From Klenkia sesuvii (lineage in GTDB: Bacteria; Actinomycetota; Actinomycetes; Mycobacteriales; Geodermatophilaceae), in NCBI RefSeq assembly GCF_037083825.1, contig NZ_JBAPLU010000006.1, forward strand, positions 150,383 to 214,382: a stretch of 64,000 nucleotides of DNA, written 5' to 3'. The position numbers were made by a program, and so were the translations under genes. The notes under the pieces are model-generated. The model ran no database searches and was not told where the DNA came from. It was given only the letters and a program-made list of their open reading frames with translations. Below, piece by piece: positions 51,863-59,849 of this stretch; position 1 is the first letter of the stretch; every line of letters begins with the position of its first letter.

Positions 51863-53405
51863 CCTGGCCACCCGGCTCGCCGGGCTGCGGGAGGCCGTCG
51901 AGCTGGCCGAGGGGCGGCTGGCCGTGCCCGAGGTGGGCCGCGCGCGGGCGCTGCTGGCCAAGGCCGGTGCCCGCCAGGCCCTGGGCGAGGCCACCGTGGT
52001 CGCGCTGGCCGGCGCCACCGGCAGCGGCAAGTCCACCCTGTTCAACGCGCTGTCCGGCGCCGAGGTCAGCACGCCCGGCGTGCGTCGGCCGACCACCGGG
52101 GTGGCCCACGCCACCGTGTGGGGCGACCCGCAGGACGCGCTGCTCGACTGGCTCGAGGTACCCCGCCGGCACCGGCACGACGCCGACCCCGCCCTCGACG
52201 GCCTGGTGCTGCTGGACCTCCCCGACCACGACAGCGTGCGGCTCGAGCACCGGCTGGAGGTCGACCGGCTGGTCGAGCTGGTCGACGTCCTGGTGTGGGT
52301 GCTCGACCCCGAGAAGTACGCCGACGCCGCCGTCCACGACCGCTACCTGCGGCCGCTGGCCGGGCACGCCGGCACGCTGCTGGTGGTGCTCAACCAGGCA
52401 GACCGGCTGCCGGCGGCCGACCTCGAGGCCTGCCGGGCCGACCTGCGCGGGCTGCTGGACGCCGAGGGCCTGGCCGAGGCCGCCCTGCTCACCGTCAGCG
52501 CCCGCACCGGCGCCGGCCTGCCCGAGCTGCTGGCCGGGCTCGCCGACCGGGTGGCCGCGCGCCGGGCGGCCACCGAGCGGCTGACCGCCGACGTCCGCGG
52601 GGCGGCTCGGGCGTTGCAGGTGCACTGCGGGACGGCGGCCGACGTCCGGGCCGACGAGCGCGGCCTGACCCGGGCGCTGGCGAGCGCGGCCGGGGTGCCG
52701 GCGGTGGTGGCGGCGGTCGAGCGCTCGACGGTCAGGGCCGGGACGGCGGCGACCGGCTGGCCCGTGGTGCGGTGGGCGGGCAAGCTGCGCCCGGACCCGC
52801 TGCGCCGGCTGCACCTGGGCGACGCGGCCGCCCGCAGCTCGCTGCCCACCCCCGGGTCGGTGCAGCAGGCAGCGGTGGCCACCGCGGTGCGGCGGGCCCG
52901 CGACGACGCCGGCGAGGGTCTGCCCCTGGCGTGGTCGGACGACCTGCGGCGCACCGTGGAGGTGCACACCGAGCGGCTGGCCGACCGGCTCGACCAGGCG
53001 GTCACCGGCACCGACCTCGGGTCCGGGCGCACCCCGCTGTGGCAGCGCGGCGTCGGGGCCCTGCAGTGGGCGGTGACCGCGGCCGCGCTGGTCGGGGCGC
53101 TCTGGCTGCTCGGACTGGTGGTGCTGGGCTGGCTGCAGCTCGACGACGTCGTCCCGCTGCCCAGGGTCGAGGGCCTGCCGCTGCCCACGCTGCTGCTGGT
53201 CGGCGGCCTGCTGGCCGGCCTGCTGCTGGCCGTGCTGGCCCGGCCGTTGGTCGGCGTCCGGGCCCGGCGCCGGGCGCGGCGGGCCGGCCGCAGACTGGAG
53301 CAGGCGGTCGCCGAGGTCGGCCGCACCGAGGTGCTGGCCCCCCTGCGGGAGACCGCCGAGGACCACGTGAGCTTCTGCCGAGCCCTCGAGCGGGCGGCCG
53401 CCTGA
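51855..53405 (+). CDS. dynamin-like / YfjP-family GTPase with two C-terminal membrane helices (second of pair)
   Basis: 516 residues. The G domain has Walker A AGATGSGKSTLFNAL, RPTTGVAH, G3 LLDLPDHDS, G4 NQAD and G5 SAR. A helical stalk and two membrane helices follow near the C-terminus (AVTAAALVGALWLLGLVV and LLLVGGLLAGLLLAVL). With the preceding GTPase it forms a tandem pair typical of bacterial dynamin-like proteins, which usually work as heteromers in membrane remodelling or division. The 8-base overlap means coupled translation. Confidence 0.82.
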   Translation: MADLATRLAGLREAVELAEGRLAVPEVGRARALLAKAGARQALGEATVVALAGATGSGKSTLFNALSGAEVSTPGVRRPTTGVAHATVWGDPQDALLDWLEVPRRHRHDADPALDGLVLLDLPDHDSVRLEHRLEVDRLVELVDVLVWVLDPEKYADAAVHDRYLRPLAGHAGTLLVVLNQADRLPAADLEACRADLRGLLDAEGLAEAALLTVSARTGAGLPELLAGLADRVAARRAATERLTADVRGAARALQVHCGTAADVRADERGLTRALASAAGVPAVVAAVERSTVRAGTAATGWPVVRWAGKLRPDPLRRLHLGDAAARSSLPTPGSVQQAAVATAVRRARDDAGEGLPLAWSDDLRRTVEVHTERLADRLDQAVTGTDLGSGRTPLWQRGVGALQWAVTAAALVGALWLLGLVVLGWLQLDDVVPLPRVEGLPLPTLLLVGGLLAGLLLAVLARPLVGVRARRRARRAGRRLEQAVAEVGRTEVLAPLRETAEDHVSFCRALERAAA

Positions 53406-53431
53406 CCCGCGGCCGGAGCTCGTGCGGGCGG

Positions 53432-53824
53432 TCAACCCGAGGGCGGGACCACCGGCGCGGTCGGGCCAGCCGGTGGCACGGACTCCGGCGGCATGCCCGA
53501 GACGTCCAGCCGCAGCAGCAGACCGGTCATCTCCAGCGGCCCGGTGACGATGCGGCTGGTGGCGATGACCCGCACGTGCTTGTCGGCCGCCTCGGGGTGC
53601 TGGCTGACCCACACCAGGGCGGTCACCCCGGCCGATCCGAAGAACACCACCTCGGAGAGGTCGACCACCAGGCGCCGGGGCGCTCGCCGCAGGGCCTGCA
53701 GCAGCTCGTGCTGCAGGGCCGGGCCGTAGGCGGCGTCGAGGGTCCCCGCGACGTGCGCGACCAGCTCGCCGTCCCCGCTCTCGGCGGTGGTCAGCGAGAA
53801 GCCCCCGTCGCCGTGCCCCTCCAC
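53432..53824 (-). CDS. STAS domain protein (anti-sigma factor antagonist-like)
   Basis: About 130 residues with a STAS fold: GGFSLTTAESGDGELVAHVA, ALQHELLQALRRAPRRLVVD and LSEVVFFGSAGVTALVWVSQ, where the Ser of FFGSAG is the usual phosphorylation site. The tail is Pro-rich. Upstream in-frame GTGs at 53872 and 53920 could add 16 to 32 residues, but homology begins only at the chosen start. It may work with the RsbW-like gene at 49637; the two GTPase genes lie between. Confidence 0.75.
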   Translation of the reverse strand: MEGHGDGGFSLTTAESGDGELVAHVAGTLDAAYGPALQHELLQALRRAPRRLVVDLSEVVFFGSAGVTALVWVSQHPEAADKHVRVIATSRIVTGPLEMTGLLLRLDVSGMPPESVPPAGPTAPVVPPSG

Positions 53825-53984
53825 GAGGAGGTCAATGTGCCACCGGGGGGCGCGGCAAACCTGGGTCGTGACCACATCGTGATCCGCTCCGACGTGCAAC
53901 GGGTGGGGCTGGTGTGACACGGTCGATGCCGTCCAAGAAACGGATCGGGGCGTTCCCGGTTTCCCGACCGGAGGTCACCGGCAC

Positions 53985-54626
53985 ATGTGGCAGTACCTCG
54001 TCGACCGGCGCGAGCTGATCGCCTTCCAGGCCTACCAGCACGTCAGCCTGGTCGTGCAGTGCGTCGTCCTGGCCACCGTCCTCGCCGTCGGGCTGGCCGT
54101 GCTGGCCTACCGCAGCCCCCGCATCACCGGGCTGGCCAACGGCGTGTCCGCGATCGGGCTGACGATCCCGTCCTTCGCCCTGCTGGGCCTGCTGCTGGCG
54201 CCCTTCGGGTTCGGCATCACCCCGGCGGTCGTCGCCGTGGTCTTCTACGCCGCGCTGCCGGTGCTGCGCAACGCCGTCGTCGGCCTCGCCGGGGTCGACC
54301 AGTCGCTGGTCGAGAGCGCCCGCGGCATCGGCATGAGCCGGCTGGCCACGCTGTGGCGGGTCGAGCTCCCGCTGGCCTGGCCGGTGATCCTGGCCGGCGT
54401 CCGGGTGTCCACCCAGATGGTCATGGGCATCGCGGCCGTCGCCGCCTACGTGCTGGGCCCCGGGCTCGGCAGCCTCATCTTCTCCGGACTCTCCCGGCTG
54501 GGCGGCGCGAACGCGCTCAACGCCACGCTCGTCGGGACCATCGCGATCGTCCTGCTGGCCCTCGTCCTGGACGTGGTGCTGGTCGGGATCGGTCGCCTGA
54601 CCACCTCGAGGGGCATCCGTGTCTGA
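53985..54626 (+). CDS. osmolyte ABC transporter permease (OpuBB/ProW-like)
   Basis: 213 residues, five or six membrane helices. The inner-membrane coupling region VFYAALPVLRNAVVGLAGVD followed by ARGIGMSRLATLWRVELPLA is characteristic of glycine betaine/choline permeases. ATG 53985 has GGAGG 10 bases upstream. It is the first gene of a four-gene Opu-type importer (permease, ATPase, permease, binding protein) with overlapping or abutting genes. Confidence 0.92.
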   Translation: MWQYLVDRRELIAFQAYQHVSLVVQCVVLATVLAVGLAVLAYRSPRITGLANGVSAIGLTIPSFALLGLLLAPFGFGITPAVVAVVFYAALPVLRNAVVGLAGVDQSLVESARGIGMSRLATLWRVELPLAWPVILAGVRVSTQMVMGIAAVAAYVLGPGLGSLIFSGLSRLGGANALNATLVGTIAIVLLALVLDVVLVGIGRLTTSRGIRV

Positions 54627-55794
54627 GTCAACGCCGACGACCACCGTGGCCGAGGAGCGCACCGTCAGCGGGGTGTCCATCCGGCTGGAGGGGGTCACCA
54701 AGCGCTACCCCGGCCAGGACGTGCCGGCGGTCGACACCGTCGACCTGGACATCCCGGCCGGCCAGACGGTCATGTTCGTCGGGCCCTCGGGTTGCGGGAA
54801 GACCACGCTGCTGAAGATGCTCAACCGGCTCATCGAGCCCAGCGGCGGCAAGATCTTCCTCGGCGACGAGGACGTCACCGGCCAGGACCCGGACACGCTG
54901 CGCCGCCGCATCGGCTACGTCATCCAGGCCGGCGGCCTCTTCCCGCACATGACCGTCGGCACCAACATCGGCCTGGTGCCGGGCATGCTCGGCTGGGACA
55001 AGAAGCGCATCGCCGAGCGCACCGACGAGCTGCTCGACCTCGTCGGCCTGGACCCCGACGTCTACCGCGACCGCTACCCCAAGGAGCTCTCCGGCGGGCA
55101 GCAGCAGCGCGTCGGCGTGGCCCGCGCGCTGGCCGCCGACCCGCCGGTGCTGCTCATGGACGAGCCCTTCGGCGCGGTCGACCCGATCACCCGCCAGCGG
55201 CTGCAGGACGAGCTGCTGCGCATCCAGGAGGAGCTGGGCAAGACCATCGTCTTCGTCACCCACGACTTCGACGAGGCCGTGAAGCTCGGCGACAAGATCG
55301 TCGTGTTCGACGTCGGCGCGCGGGTCGTGCAGTACGACACCCCCGAGGCGATCCTGGCCGAGCCGGCCGAGGACTACGTGGCCGACTTCGTCGGCGCCGG
55401 CGCCACCCTCAAGCAGCTGACCCTGGCCCGGGTCAGCGACACCGAGCTGCACACCCCGGTCACCGCGACCGTCGGTGAGGCCAGCGCCGCCGTGGTCGCC
55501 CGCGCGGAGGAGGCCGGCGAGCGCTACGTGGTCGTCGTCGACGGCCGCGGCCGGCCGGTCAGCTGGCCGTCGGTCGCCGAGCTCTCCCGCACGACGTCGG
55601 TCCCCGGCGGGCGGGACGAACGGCTGCCCGTGGTCGGCCTGCGGTCGACCCTCAACGACGCGCTCGACGCCATGCTGGCGGCCAGCCAGGGCGGCGTCGT
55701 CGTCACCGGACGGCGGGACACCGTGGCGGGCGTGCTGGTCGTGGAGCAGGTCATGGCCGCGATCCAGTCCACCCGCAGCGAGGTGCGCGGGTGA
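54619..55794 (+). CDS. osmolyte ABC transporter ATP-binding protein (OpuBA/ProV-like)
   Basis: 391 residues. The ATPase domain has FVGPSGCGKTTLLKMLNR, signature KELSGGQQQRVGVARALAAD, Walker B LLMDEPFGAVD and the H-loop FVTHDFDEA. The C-terminal region (about 275-390) contains a CBS pair as in ionic-strength-sensing OpuA-type ATPases (RYVVVVDGRGRPVSW, GVVVTGRRDTVAGVLVVE). It powers uptake of glycine betaine or choline. GTG 54619 overlaps the upstream permease by 8 bases. Confidence 0.93.
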   Translation: MSESTPTTTVAEERTVSGVSIRLEGVTKRYPGQDVPAVDTVDLDIPAGQTVMFVGPSGCGKTTLLKMLNRLIEPSGGKIFLGDEDVTGQDPDTLRRRIGYVIQAGGLFPHMTVGTNIGLVPGMLGWDKKRIAERTDELLDLVGLDPDVYRDRYPKELSGGQQQRVGVARALAADPPVLLMDEPFGAVDPITRQRLQDELLRIQEELGKTIVFVTHDFDEAVKLGDKIVVFDVGARVVQYDTPEAILAEPAEDYVADFVGAGATLKQLTLARVSDTELHTPVTATVGEASAAVVARAEEAGERYVVVVDGRGRPVSWPSVAELSRTTSVPGGRDERLPVVGLRSTLNDALDAMLAASQGGVVVTGRRDTVAGVLVVEQVMAAIQSTRSEVRG

Positions 55795-56585
55795 CCGTCA
55801 CCGCCGGGGCCGAGGACACCCGCGAGCAGGCCGAGGACGCCCCCACCCGGCGGCGCGGCCGCGACGTGCCGTGGCGGGCGCTGCTGCTGCAGCCGCTCCT
55901 GATCGCGGTCGCGGTCGTGGCGTTCGCGGTCTGGCGGGCCAACGCCGAGCTCAGCGACGCCGAGGCGCGGCCGCTGGGCTGGGACGCGCTCTCCGGCACG
56001 ATCGTGGACCACCTCGAGCTGGTCGCGGTCTCGGCCGTGGTCGTGCTGGTCGTCGGCATCCCGCTGGGCGTGCTGCTCACCCGCGGGCCGTTCCGGCGGG
56101 CCACCCCGCTGGTGCTCGGCGTGGCCAACACCGGCCAGGCGGCACCGGCCATCGGCCTGTTCGTGCTGCTGGCGACCTGGCTGGGCTTCGGCTTCCGCTC
56201 GGCCGTCGTCGCGCTGGTCCTGTACTCCGTGCTGCCGGTGCTGAGGAACACGATGGTTGGCCTGCAGGGTGTCGACGCCCGGCTGGTCGAGGCCGGCCGC
56301 GGCATGGGCATGAGCGCGCTGGCCGTGCTGCTGCGGGTGGAGCTGCCACTGGCGGTGCCGGTGATGCTCTCCGGCGTCCGCACCGCACTGGTCCTGCTGG
56401 TCGGGACGGCGACGCTGGCCACGTTCATCGACGGCGGCGGGCTGGGCCTGCTCATCACCACCGGCGTCAACCTCGACCTGGACTCGTTGCTCTACAGCGG
56501 CGCGCTGCTGGTGGCCCTGCTGGCGCTGGCCGTCGACTGGGCGGGGCGGGTCGTGGAGACCATCGCCCGGCCGAAGGGACTGTAG
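55791..56585 (+). CDS. osmolyte ABC transporter permease (OpuBD-like)
   Basis: 264 residues. A polar N-terminus (RRRGRDVP) precedes six or so membrane helices with the permease loop LYSVLPVLRNTMVGLQGVDA and EAGRGMGMSALAVLLRVELP. It pairs with the permease at 53985. GTG 55791 overlaps the ATPase stop by 4 bases. Confidence 0.92.
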   Translation: MTVTAGAEDTREQAEDAPTRRRGRDVPWRALLLQPLLIAVAVVAFAVWRANAELSDAEARPLGWDALSGTIVDHLELVAVSAVVVLVVGIPLGVLLTRGPFRRATPLVLGVANTGQAAPAIGLFVLLATWLGFGFRSAVVALVLYSVLPVLRNTMVGLQGVDARLVEAGRGMGMSALAVLLRVELPLAVPVMLSGVRTALVLLVGTATLATFIDGGGLGLLITTGVNLDLDSLLYSGALLVALLALAVDWAGRVVETIARPKGL

Positions 56586-57551
56586 ATGAGACGCGTCGTC
56601 GCCGCCCTGCTCACCGCGCCGCTGCTGCTCGCCGGGTGCGGGCTGCAAGCCGCCAACCAGTACACCCCCGAGGCCGAGCCCGGCACCATCCAGCCGGTCG
56701 CCGGCAGCGAGGGCGTCCAGCTGGTCGTGGGGGCGAAGAACTTCACCGAGCAGCTCATCCTCGGCAAGATCGCCGTCATCGCGCTGCAGACCGCCGGGTT
56801 CGACGTCCTCGACCGGAGCAACATCCCCGGCTCGGTCCCGGTGCGCGTCGGGTCGACGTCGGGTGAGTTCGACATGAACTGGGAGTACACCGGCACCGCC
56901 TGGCTCACCTACCTCGGCATGGCGGAGGGCATCCCCGACCGCGAGGAGCAGTACGAGGCGGTGCGCGAGGCCGATCTGGCCAACGGCCTGACCTGGCTGC
57001 CGCCGGCGGAGATGAACAACACCTACGCCTTCGCGATCCGCAGCGAGGCCGCCGCCGACCTCGGGGTGAGCCGGCTGTCCGACATCGCCAATCTGCCGGT
57101 CGAGGACCGCACCTTCTGCGTCGAGGCCGAGTTCGCCAGCCGCAACGACGGGTTCGTGCCGATGCTCGAGGCCTACGACCTGCCGCTGGGCAGCCCGGAC
57201 GGCGTGCCCCGCGACAACGTCTCGACCCTCGACACCGGTGCGGTCTACACCGCCACCGACCAGGGTGCCTGCAACTTCGGCGAGGTCTTCACCACCGACG
57301 GCCGCATCGAGTCCCTCGACCTCACGGTGCTCGAGGACGACCGGCAGTTCTTCCCCGCCTACAACGTGGCGCCGGTGATCTACACGCAGACGCTCGAGGC
57401 GCACCCGGAGGTGGCCGACGTGTTCGCCGAGATCACCCCGTTGATCACCGACGACGTCATGATCGAGCTCAACCGCCGGGTCGACGTCGACGGCGAGGAA
57501 CCGGTCGACGTCGCGCTGGACTGGATGCGCAGCGAGGGTCTGGTCTCCTAG
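56586..57551 (+). CDS. osmolyte ABC transporter substrate-binding lipoprotein (OpuBC/OsmF-like)
   Basis: 321 residues. The signal ends at LLLAGC (lipid-modified Cys about residue 19). The mature protein has VVGAKNFTEQLILGKIAVIA, DMNWEYTGTAWLTYLG and NVAPVIYTQTLEAHPEVADV, the QAT/OpuAC binding fold. It collects quaternary ammonium compounds outside the membrane for the two permeases. The ATG directly follows the upstream stop. This completes the importer, probably induced by osmotic stress. Confidence 0.93.
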   Translation: MRRVVAALLTAPLLLAGCGLQAANQYTPEAEPGTIQPVAGSEGVQLVVGAKNFTEQLILGKIAVIALQTAGFDVLDRSNIPGSVPVRVGSTSGEFDMNWEYTGTAWLTYLGMAEGIPDREEQYEAVREADLANGLTWLPPAEMNNTYAFAIRSEAAADLGVSRLSDIANLPVEDRTFCVEAEFASRNDGFVPMLEAYDLPLGSPDGVPRDNVSTLDTGAVYTATDQGACNFGEVFTTDGRIESLDLTVLEDDRQFFPAYNVAPVIYTQTLEAHPEVADVFAEITPLITDDVMIELNRRVDVDGEEPVDVALDWMRSEGLVS

Positions 57552-57555
57552 GGGG

Positions 57556-58500
57556 GTGCCCGACTTCGACGACGTCGCCGACGAGCTCTACGCAGTGCTC
57601 CCGGCGGAGTTCGTCGGGGCCCGCACCGACGCCGTCGCCGAGGCCAAGCGCACCGACAAGGCCCTGGCCCGGCGCATCGGGGAGCTCGGCAAGCCGACGC
57701 TGGCCGCCTGGACGGTGAACCTCCTGGTCCGCGAGGCCGGTGACCAGGTCACCGAGCTGGTCGACCTGGGCGACCTGCTCCGCCGCGCGCAGGACGACCT
57801 CGACCCCGACCAGCTGCGCGCCCTGGACAAGCAGCGCCGGCAGGTGGTCCGGGCGCTCGCGCGCGAGGCCGGCAAGTTCGCCCGCCGGGCGGGGCACCCG
57901 GTGAGCGACCAGGTGCTGGTGCAGGTGGAGGAGACGCTGAAGGCCGCCGTCGCCGACCCGGCCGCGGCCGAGGTGGTGCTGGCCGGCCGGCTGACCGGGG
58001 CGCTGACCTACAACGGGATCGGGGCGCCGTCGGAGACCACGACGACGACCGGGCGCCCGCCCCGCCGTCCGACCGCTCCGTCCGAGCCGCCCCCGCCGCC
58101 GGTGGACCTCGGCGCCGCCCGCGCAGCCAAGGCCGACCGGGCCGCCCGCCGCGAGGCGGAGGAGAAGCTGCGGGCCGCACGAGCCACGCTGCGCGCCGCC
58201 CGCACGGCCGTGGACGACGCCGTCGGCGAGCTGGACCAGGCCACCGCCGCCGCACGCGAGGCCGCGCAGGCCGCAGCCGCCGCGGGCACGGCCCGGGACG
58301 ACGCGCGCGCCCGGGTCTCGGAGCTCGAGGAGGCGCTGGCCCAGGCGCGCGAGCGGGCCGGACAGGCCGACGACGAGGCGGCCACCGCCGAGCGCGGCGC
58401 CGAGCAGGCCGACGCCGACCGGGCCGCCGCCGAGGAGGACCTGCAGCGCGCCGAGGCCGACCGCGACCGCGCCCAGCAGGTGGTCGACGAGCTCACCTGA
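57556..58500 (+). CDS. conserved actinobacterial coiled-coil protein of unknown function
   Basis: 314 residues. The N-terminal half is helical with DVADELYAVLPAEFVGARTD and LGKPTLAAWTVNLLVREAGD; a Pro/Thr-rich linker at about 160-185 follows. The C-terminal 130 residues form an Ala/Glu/Arg coiled coil. No enzymatic motif is visible. It begins 4 bases after the osmolyte-binding gene, so it may share the opu mRNA, but a role there is only a guess. Confidence 0.8.
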   Translation: MPDFDDVADELYAVLPAEFVGARTDAVAEAKRTDKALARRIGELGKPTLAAWTVNLLVREAGDQVTELVDLGDLLRRAQDDLDPDQLRALDKQRRQVVRALAREAGKFARRAGHPVSDQVLVQVEETLKAAVADPAAAEVVLAGRLTGALTYNGIGAPSETTTTTGRPPRRPTAPSEPPPPPVDLGAARAAKADRAARREAEEKLRAARATLRAARTAVDDAVGELDQATAAAREAAQAAAAAGTARDDARARVSELEEALAQARERAGQADDEAATAERGAEQADADRAAAEEDLQRAEADRDRAQQVVDELT

Positions 58501-58513
58501 GCGTCCTGGCCGA

Positions 58514-58936
58514 TCAGTTGATGATCTCGGCGCGTTCCACGTGCAACAACGCGGCCATCCGGTCGCGCCAGCCCTGCAACGCCTCCGGGGTCAGCCGGGG
58601 CCAGTCCTCGACCTCGCGCACCACCCGCAGCGGGTCGGTGCTGCGGTAGGAGCGGGTCGGGTTGCCCGGGAACTTCTTGTCGGTGACGTTCGGGTCGTCC
58701 TCGAACGGGCCGGTCGGCTCGACCTCGTAGACGTGCGGGACGGCGGAGCCCGAGACCAGCTCGACGGCGATCTCGGCCGCCAACCCGGCACCGTCGACCA
58801 GTGCGGTGAAGTAGACGTGGTTCATCGTGATCTCGGGCCGGTAGTTCGACGGCCGCCCGGCGGTGAGCAGGTCGCCCGGCCGCAGCGCGGCGGCGGTGCC
58901 GTGGAAGAAGGGTCCGGGGTCGTCGGCGGCAGCCAT
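58514..58936 (-). CDS. arr: NAD+--rifampin ADP-ribosyltransferase (Arr)
   Basis: 140 residues, the usual Arr length. FFHGTAAALRPGDLLTAGRP, NHVYFTALVDGAGLAAEIAV and EPTGPFEDDPNVTDKKFPGN are the diagnostic Arr blocks that bind NAD and rifamycin. The enzyme ADP-ribosylates rifampicin at the C23 hydroxyl and gives resistance. ATG 58936 has GGGAG 9 bases upstream. A one-mismatch parS-like palindrome is embedded near the 3' end. It lies beside the MerR/VOC resistance-like pair. Confidence 0.93.
   Translation of the reverse strand: MAAADDPGPFFHGTAAALRPGDLLTAGRPSNYRPEITMNHVYFTALVDGAGLAAEIAVELVSGSAVPHVYEVEPTGPFEDDPNVTDKKFPGNPTRSYRSTDPLRVVREVEDWPRLTPEALQGWRDRMAALLHVERAEIIN
58534..58547. promoter_or_regulatory. 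parS-like site with one mismatch, inside arr
   Basis: GTTCCACGTGCAAC differs from the perfect palindrome found three times elsewhere in the window by one base (C for G at position 11). It lies inside arr coding sequence. Binding by ParB is possible but weaker. Confidence 0.4.
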
Positions 58937-58991
58937 GCCGACATGCTCCCGCCGGCGGGCCGCGTGCGGTAGGCCGACGTCGTCCTGGTGG

Positions 58992-59372
58992 TCAGGCCAC
59001 CGGCCGGCCCGGGCCGCCCCGAGCACCGGGCGGGGGCTGCTCGGCCAGCAGGTCGCCGAGCACGGCGACCTGCCGGGCCAGCTCCCGACGTCGTCCCTCC
59101 AGGCGCTCGACCTCCTCGCGCAGCCGATCCTGCAGGTGTCCGGTGCGCTCGTGGGCCGGGGCGTCGAGGCAGGGCAGCAGGTCCTTGACCACGGCCGTGC
59201 CCAGCCCACCGGCCAGCAGGTGCTGGATGGTGATGACCCGGTCGACGTCGGCCGCCTCGTACACCCGCTGGCCCGACGGTGAACGCGCCGGCCTCAGCAG
59301 ACCGACGTCCTCGTAGTGCCGCAGCGAGCGCGGGCTGGCGCCCGAGAGCGCGGCCATCCGCCCGATCCGCAC
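58992..59372 (-). CDS. MerR family transcriptional regulator
   Basis: 126 residues: the MerR winged helix RIGRMAALSGASPRSLRHYE, DVGLLRPARSPSGQRVYEAA and DVDRVITIQHLLAGGLGTAV, then a coiled-coil dimer helix (RTGHLQDRLREEVERLEGRR) and a short effector tail without metal-binding Cys. It probably senses an organic compound. GTG 59372 has a perfect AAGGAGG Shine-Dalgarno with a 5-base spacer. It is divergent from the VOC gene, with an 18-bp perfect dyad in the 48-base gap. Confidence 0.9.
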   Translation of the reverse strand: MRIGRMAALSGASPRSLRHYEDVGLLRPARSPSGQRVYEAADVDRVITIQHLLAGGLGTAVVKDLLPCLDAPAHERTGHLQDRLREEVERLEGRRRELARQVAVLGDLLAEQPPPGARGGPGRPVA

Positions 59373-59387
59373 CGCGACCTCCTTGCC

Positions 59388-59405
59388 CCTCACACCGGTG
59401 TGAGG
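59388..59405. promoter_or_regulatory. MerR-type operator (18-bp perfect palindrome) in a long-spacer promoter
   Basis: CCTCACACCGGTGTGAGG is a perfect 18-bp palindrome with CCTCA/TGAGG half-sites like those of SoxR and TipA. It is flanked by TTGCCC (59383-59388) and GATCCT (59409-59414), a -35/-10 pair with a 20-base spacer. This is the over-long spacing that MerR activators correct by untwisting DNA. Confidence 0.75.
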
Positions 59406-59420
59406 ACCGATCCTGCCCGC

Positions 59421-59849
59421 ATGGGACAGAACCGTGTGCACCAGCTCCGCGTCGTCGTGGAGGCCCCCGACTTCGACGAGGCGCTCGTCTTCTTCCGCGA
59501 CGTCCTCGGCCTGCCCGAGACCGCCGCCTTCGCCGCGGGCGGGGACGAGCGGGTCGCAATCCTCGACGTCGGCCGGGCGACGCTCGAGCTGGCGACCCCG
59601 AGCCACAAGGTGGCCATCGACCGGGTCGAGGCCGCGGGCCGGCCCAGCCCGCCGATCCGGTTGGCGTTCGAGGTGCTCGACACGGCTGCCGAGACCGATC
59701 GGCTGGTCGACGCGGGCGCCGAGCTGGTGGCCGAGCCGGTGCGGACGCCGTGGCGGTCGATCAACTCCCGGCTCGACGCGCCGGCCGGCCTGCAGATCAC
59801 CCTGTTCCAGGAGACGGCGGTACGCCGTCCCGGGCGTCAGGCCCCGTAG
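59421..59849 (+). CDS. VOC family protein (glyoxalase/bleomycin-resistance fold)
   Basis: 142 residues: HQLRVVVEAPDFDEALVFFR, DVLGLPETAAFAAGGDERVA and TLELATPSHKVAIDRVEAAG show the paired beta-alpha-beta-beta-beta modules of the VOC fold. The His and Glu positions suggest a metal-binding member. It could be a lyase, dioxygenase or drug-binding resistance protein. ATG 59421 is 6 bases after the GATCCT -10 element, so the mRNA is probably leaderless and switched on by the divergent MerR. It overlaps the convergent nucleoside hydrolase gene by 13 bases. Confidence 0.87.
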   Translation: MGQNRVHQLRVVVEAPDFDEALVFFRDVLGLPETAAFAAGGDERVAILDVGRATLELATPSHKVAIDRVEAAGRPSPPIRLAFEVLDTAAETDRLVDAGAELVAEPVRTPWRSINSRLDAPAGLQITLFQETAVRRPGRQAP

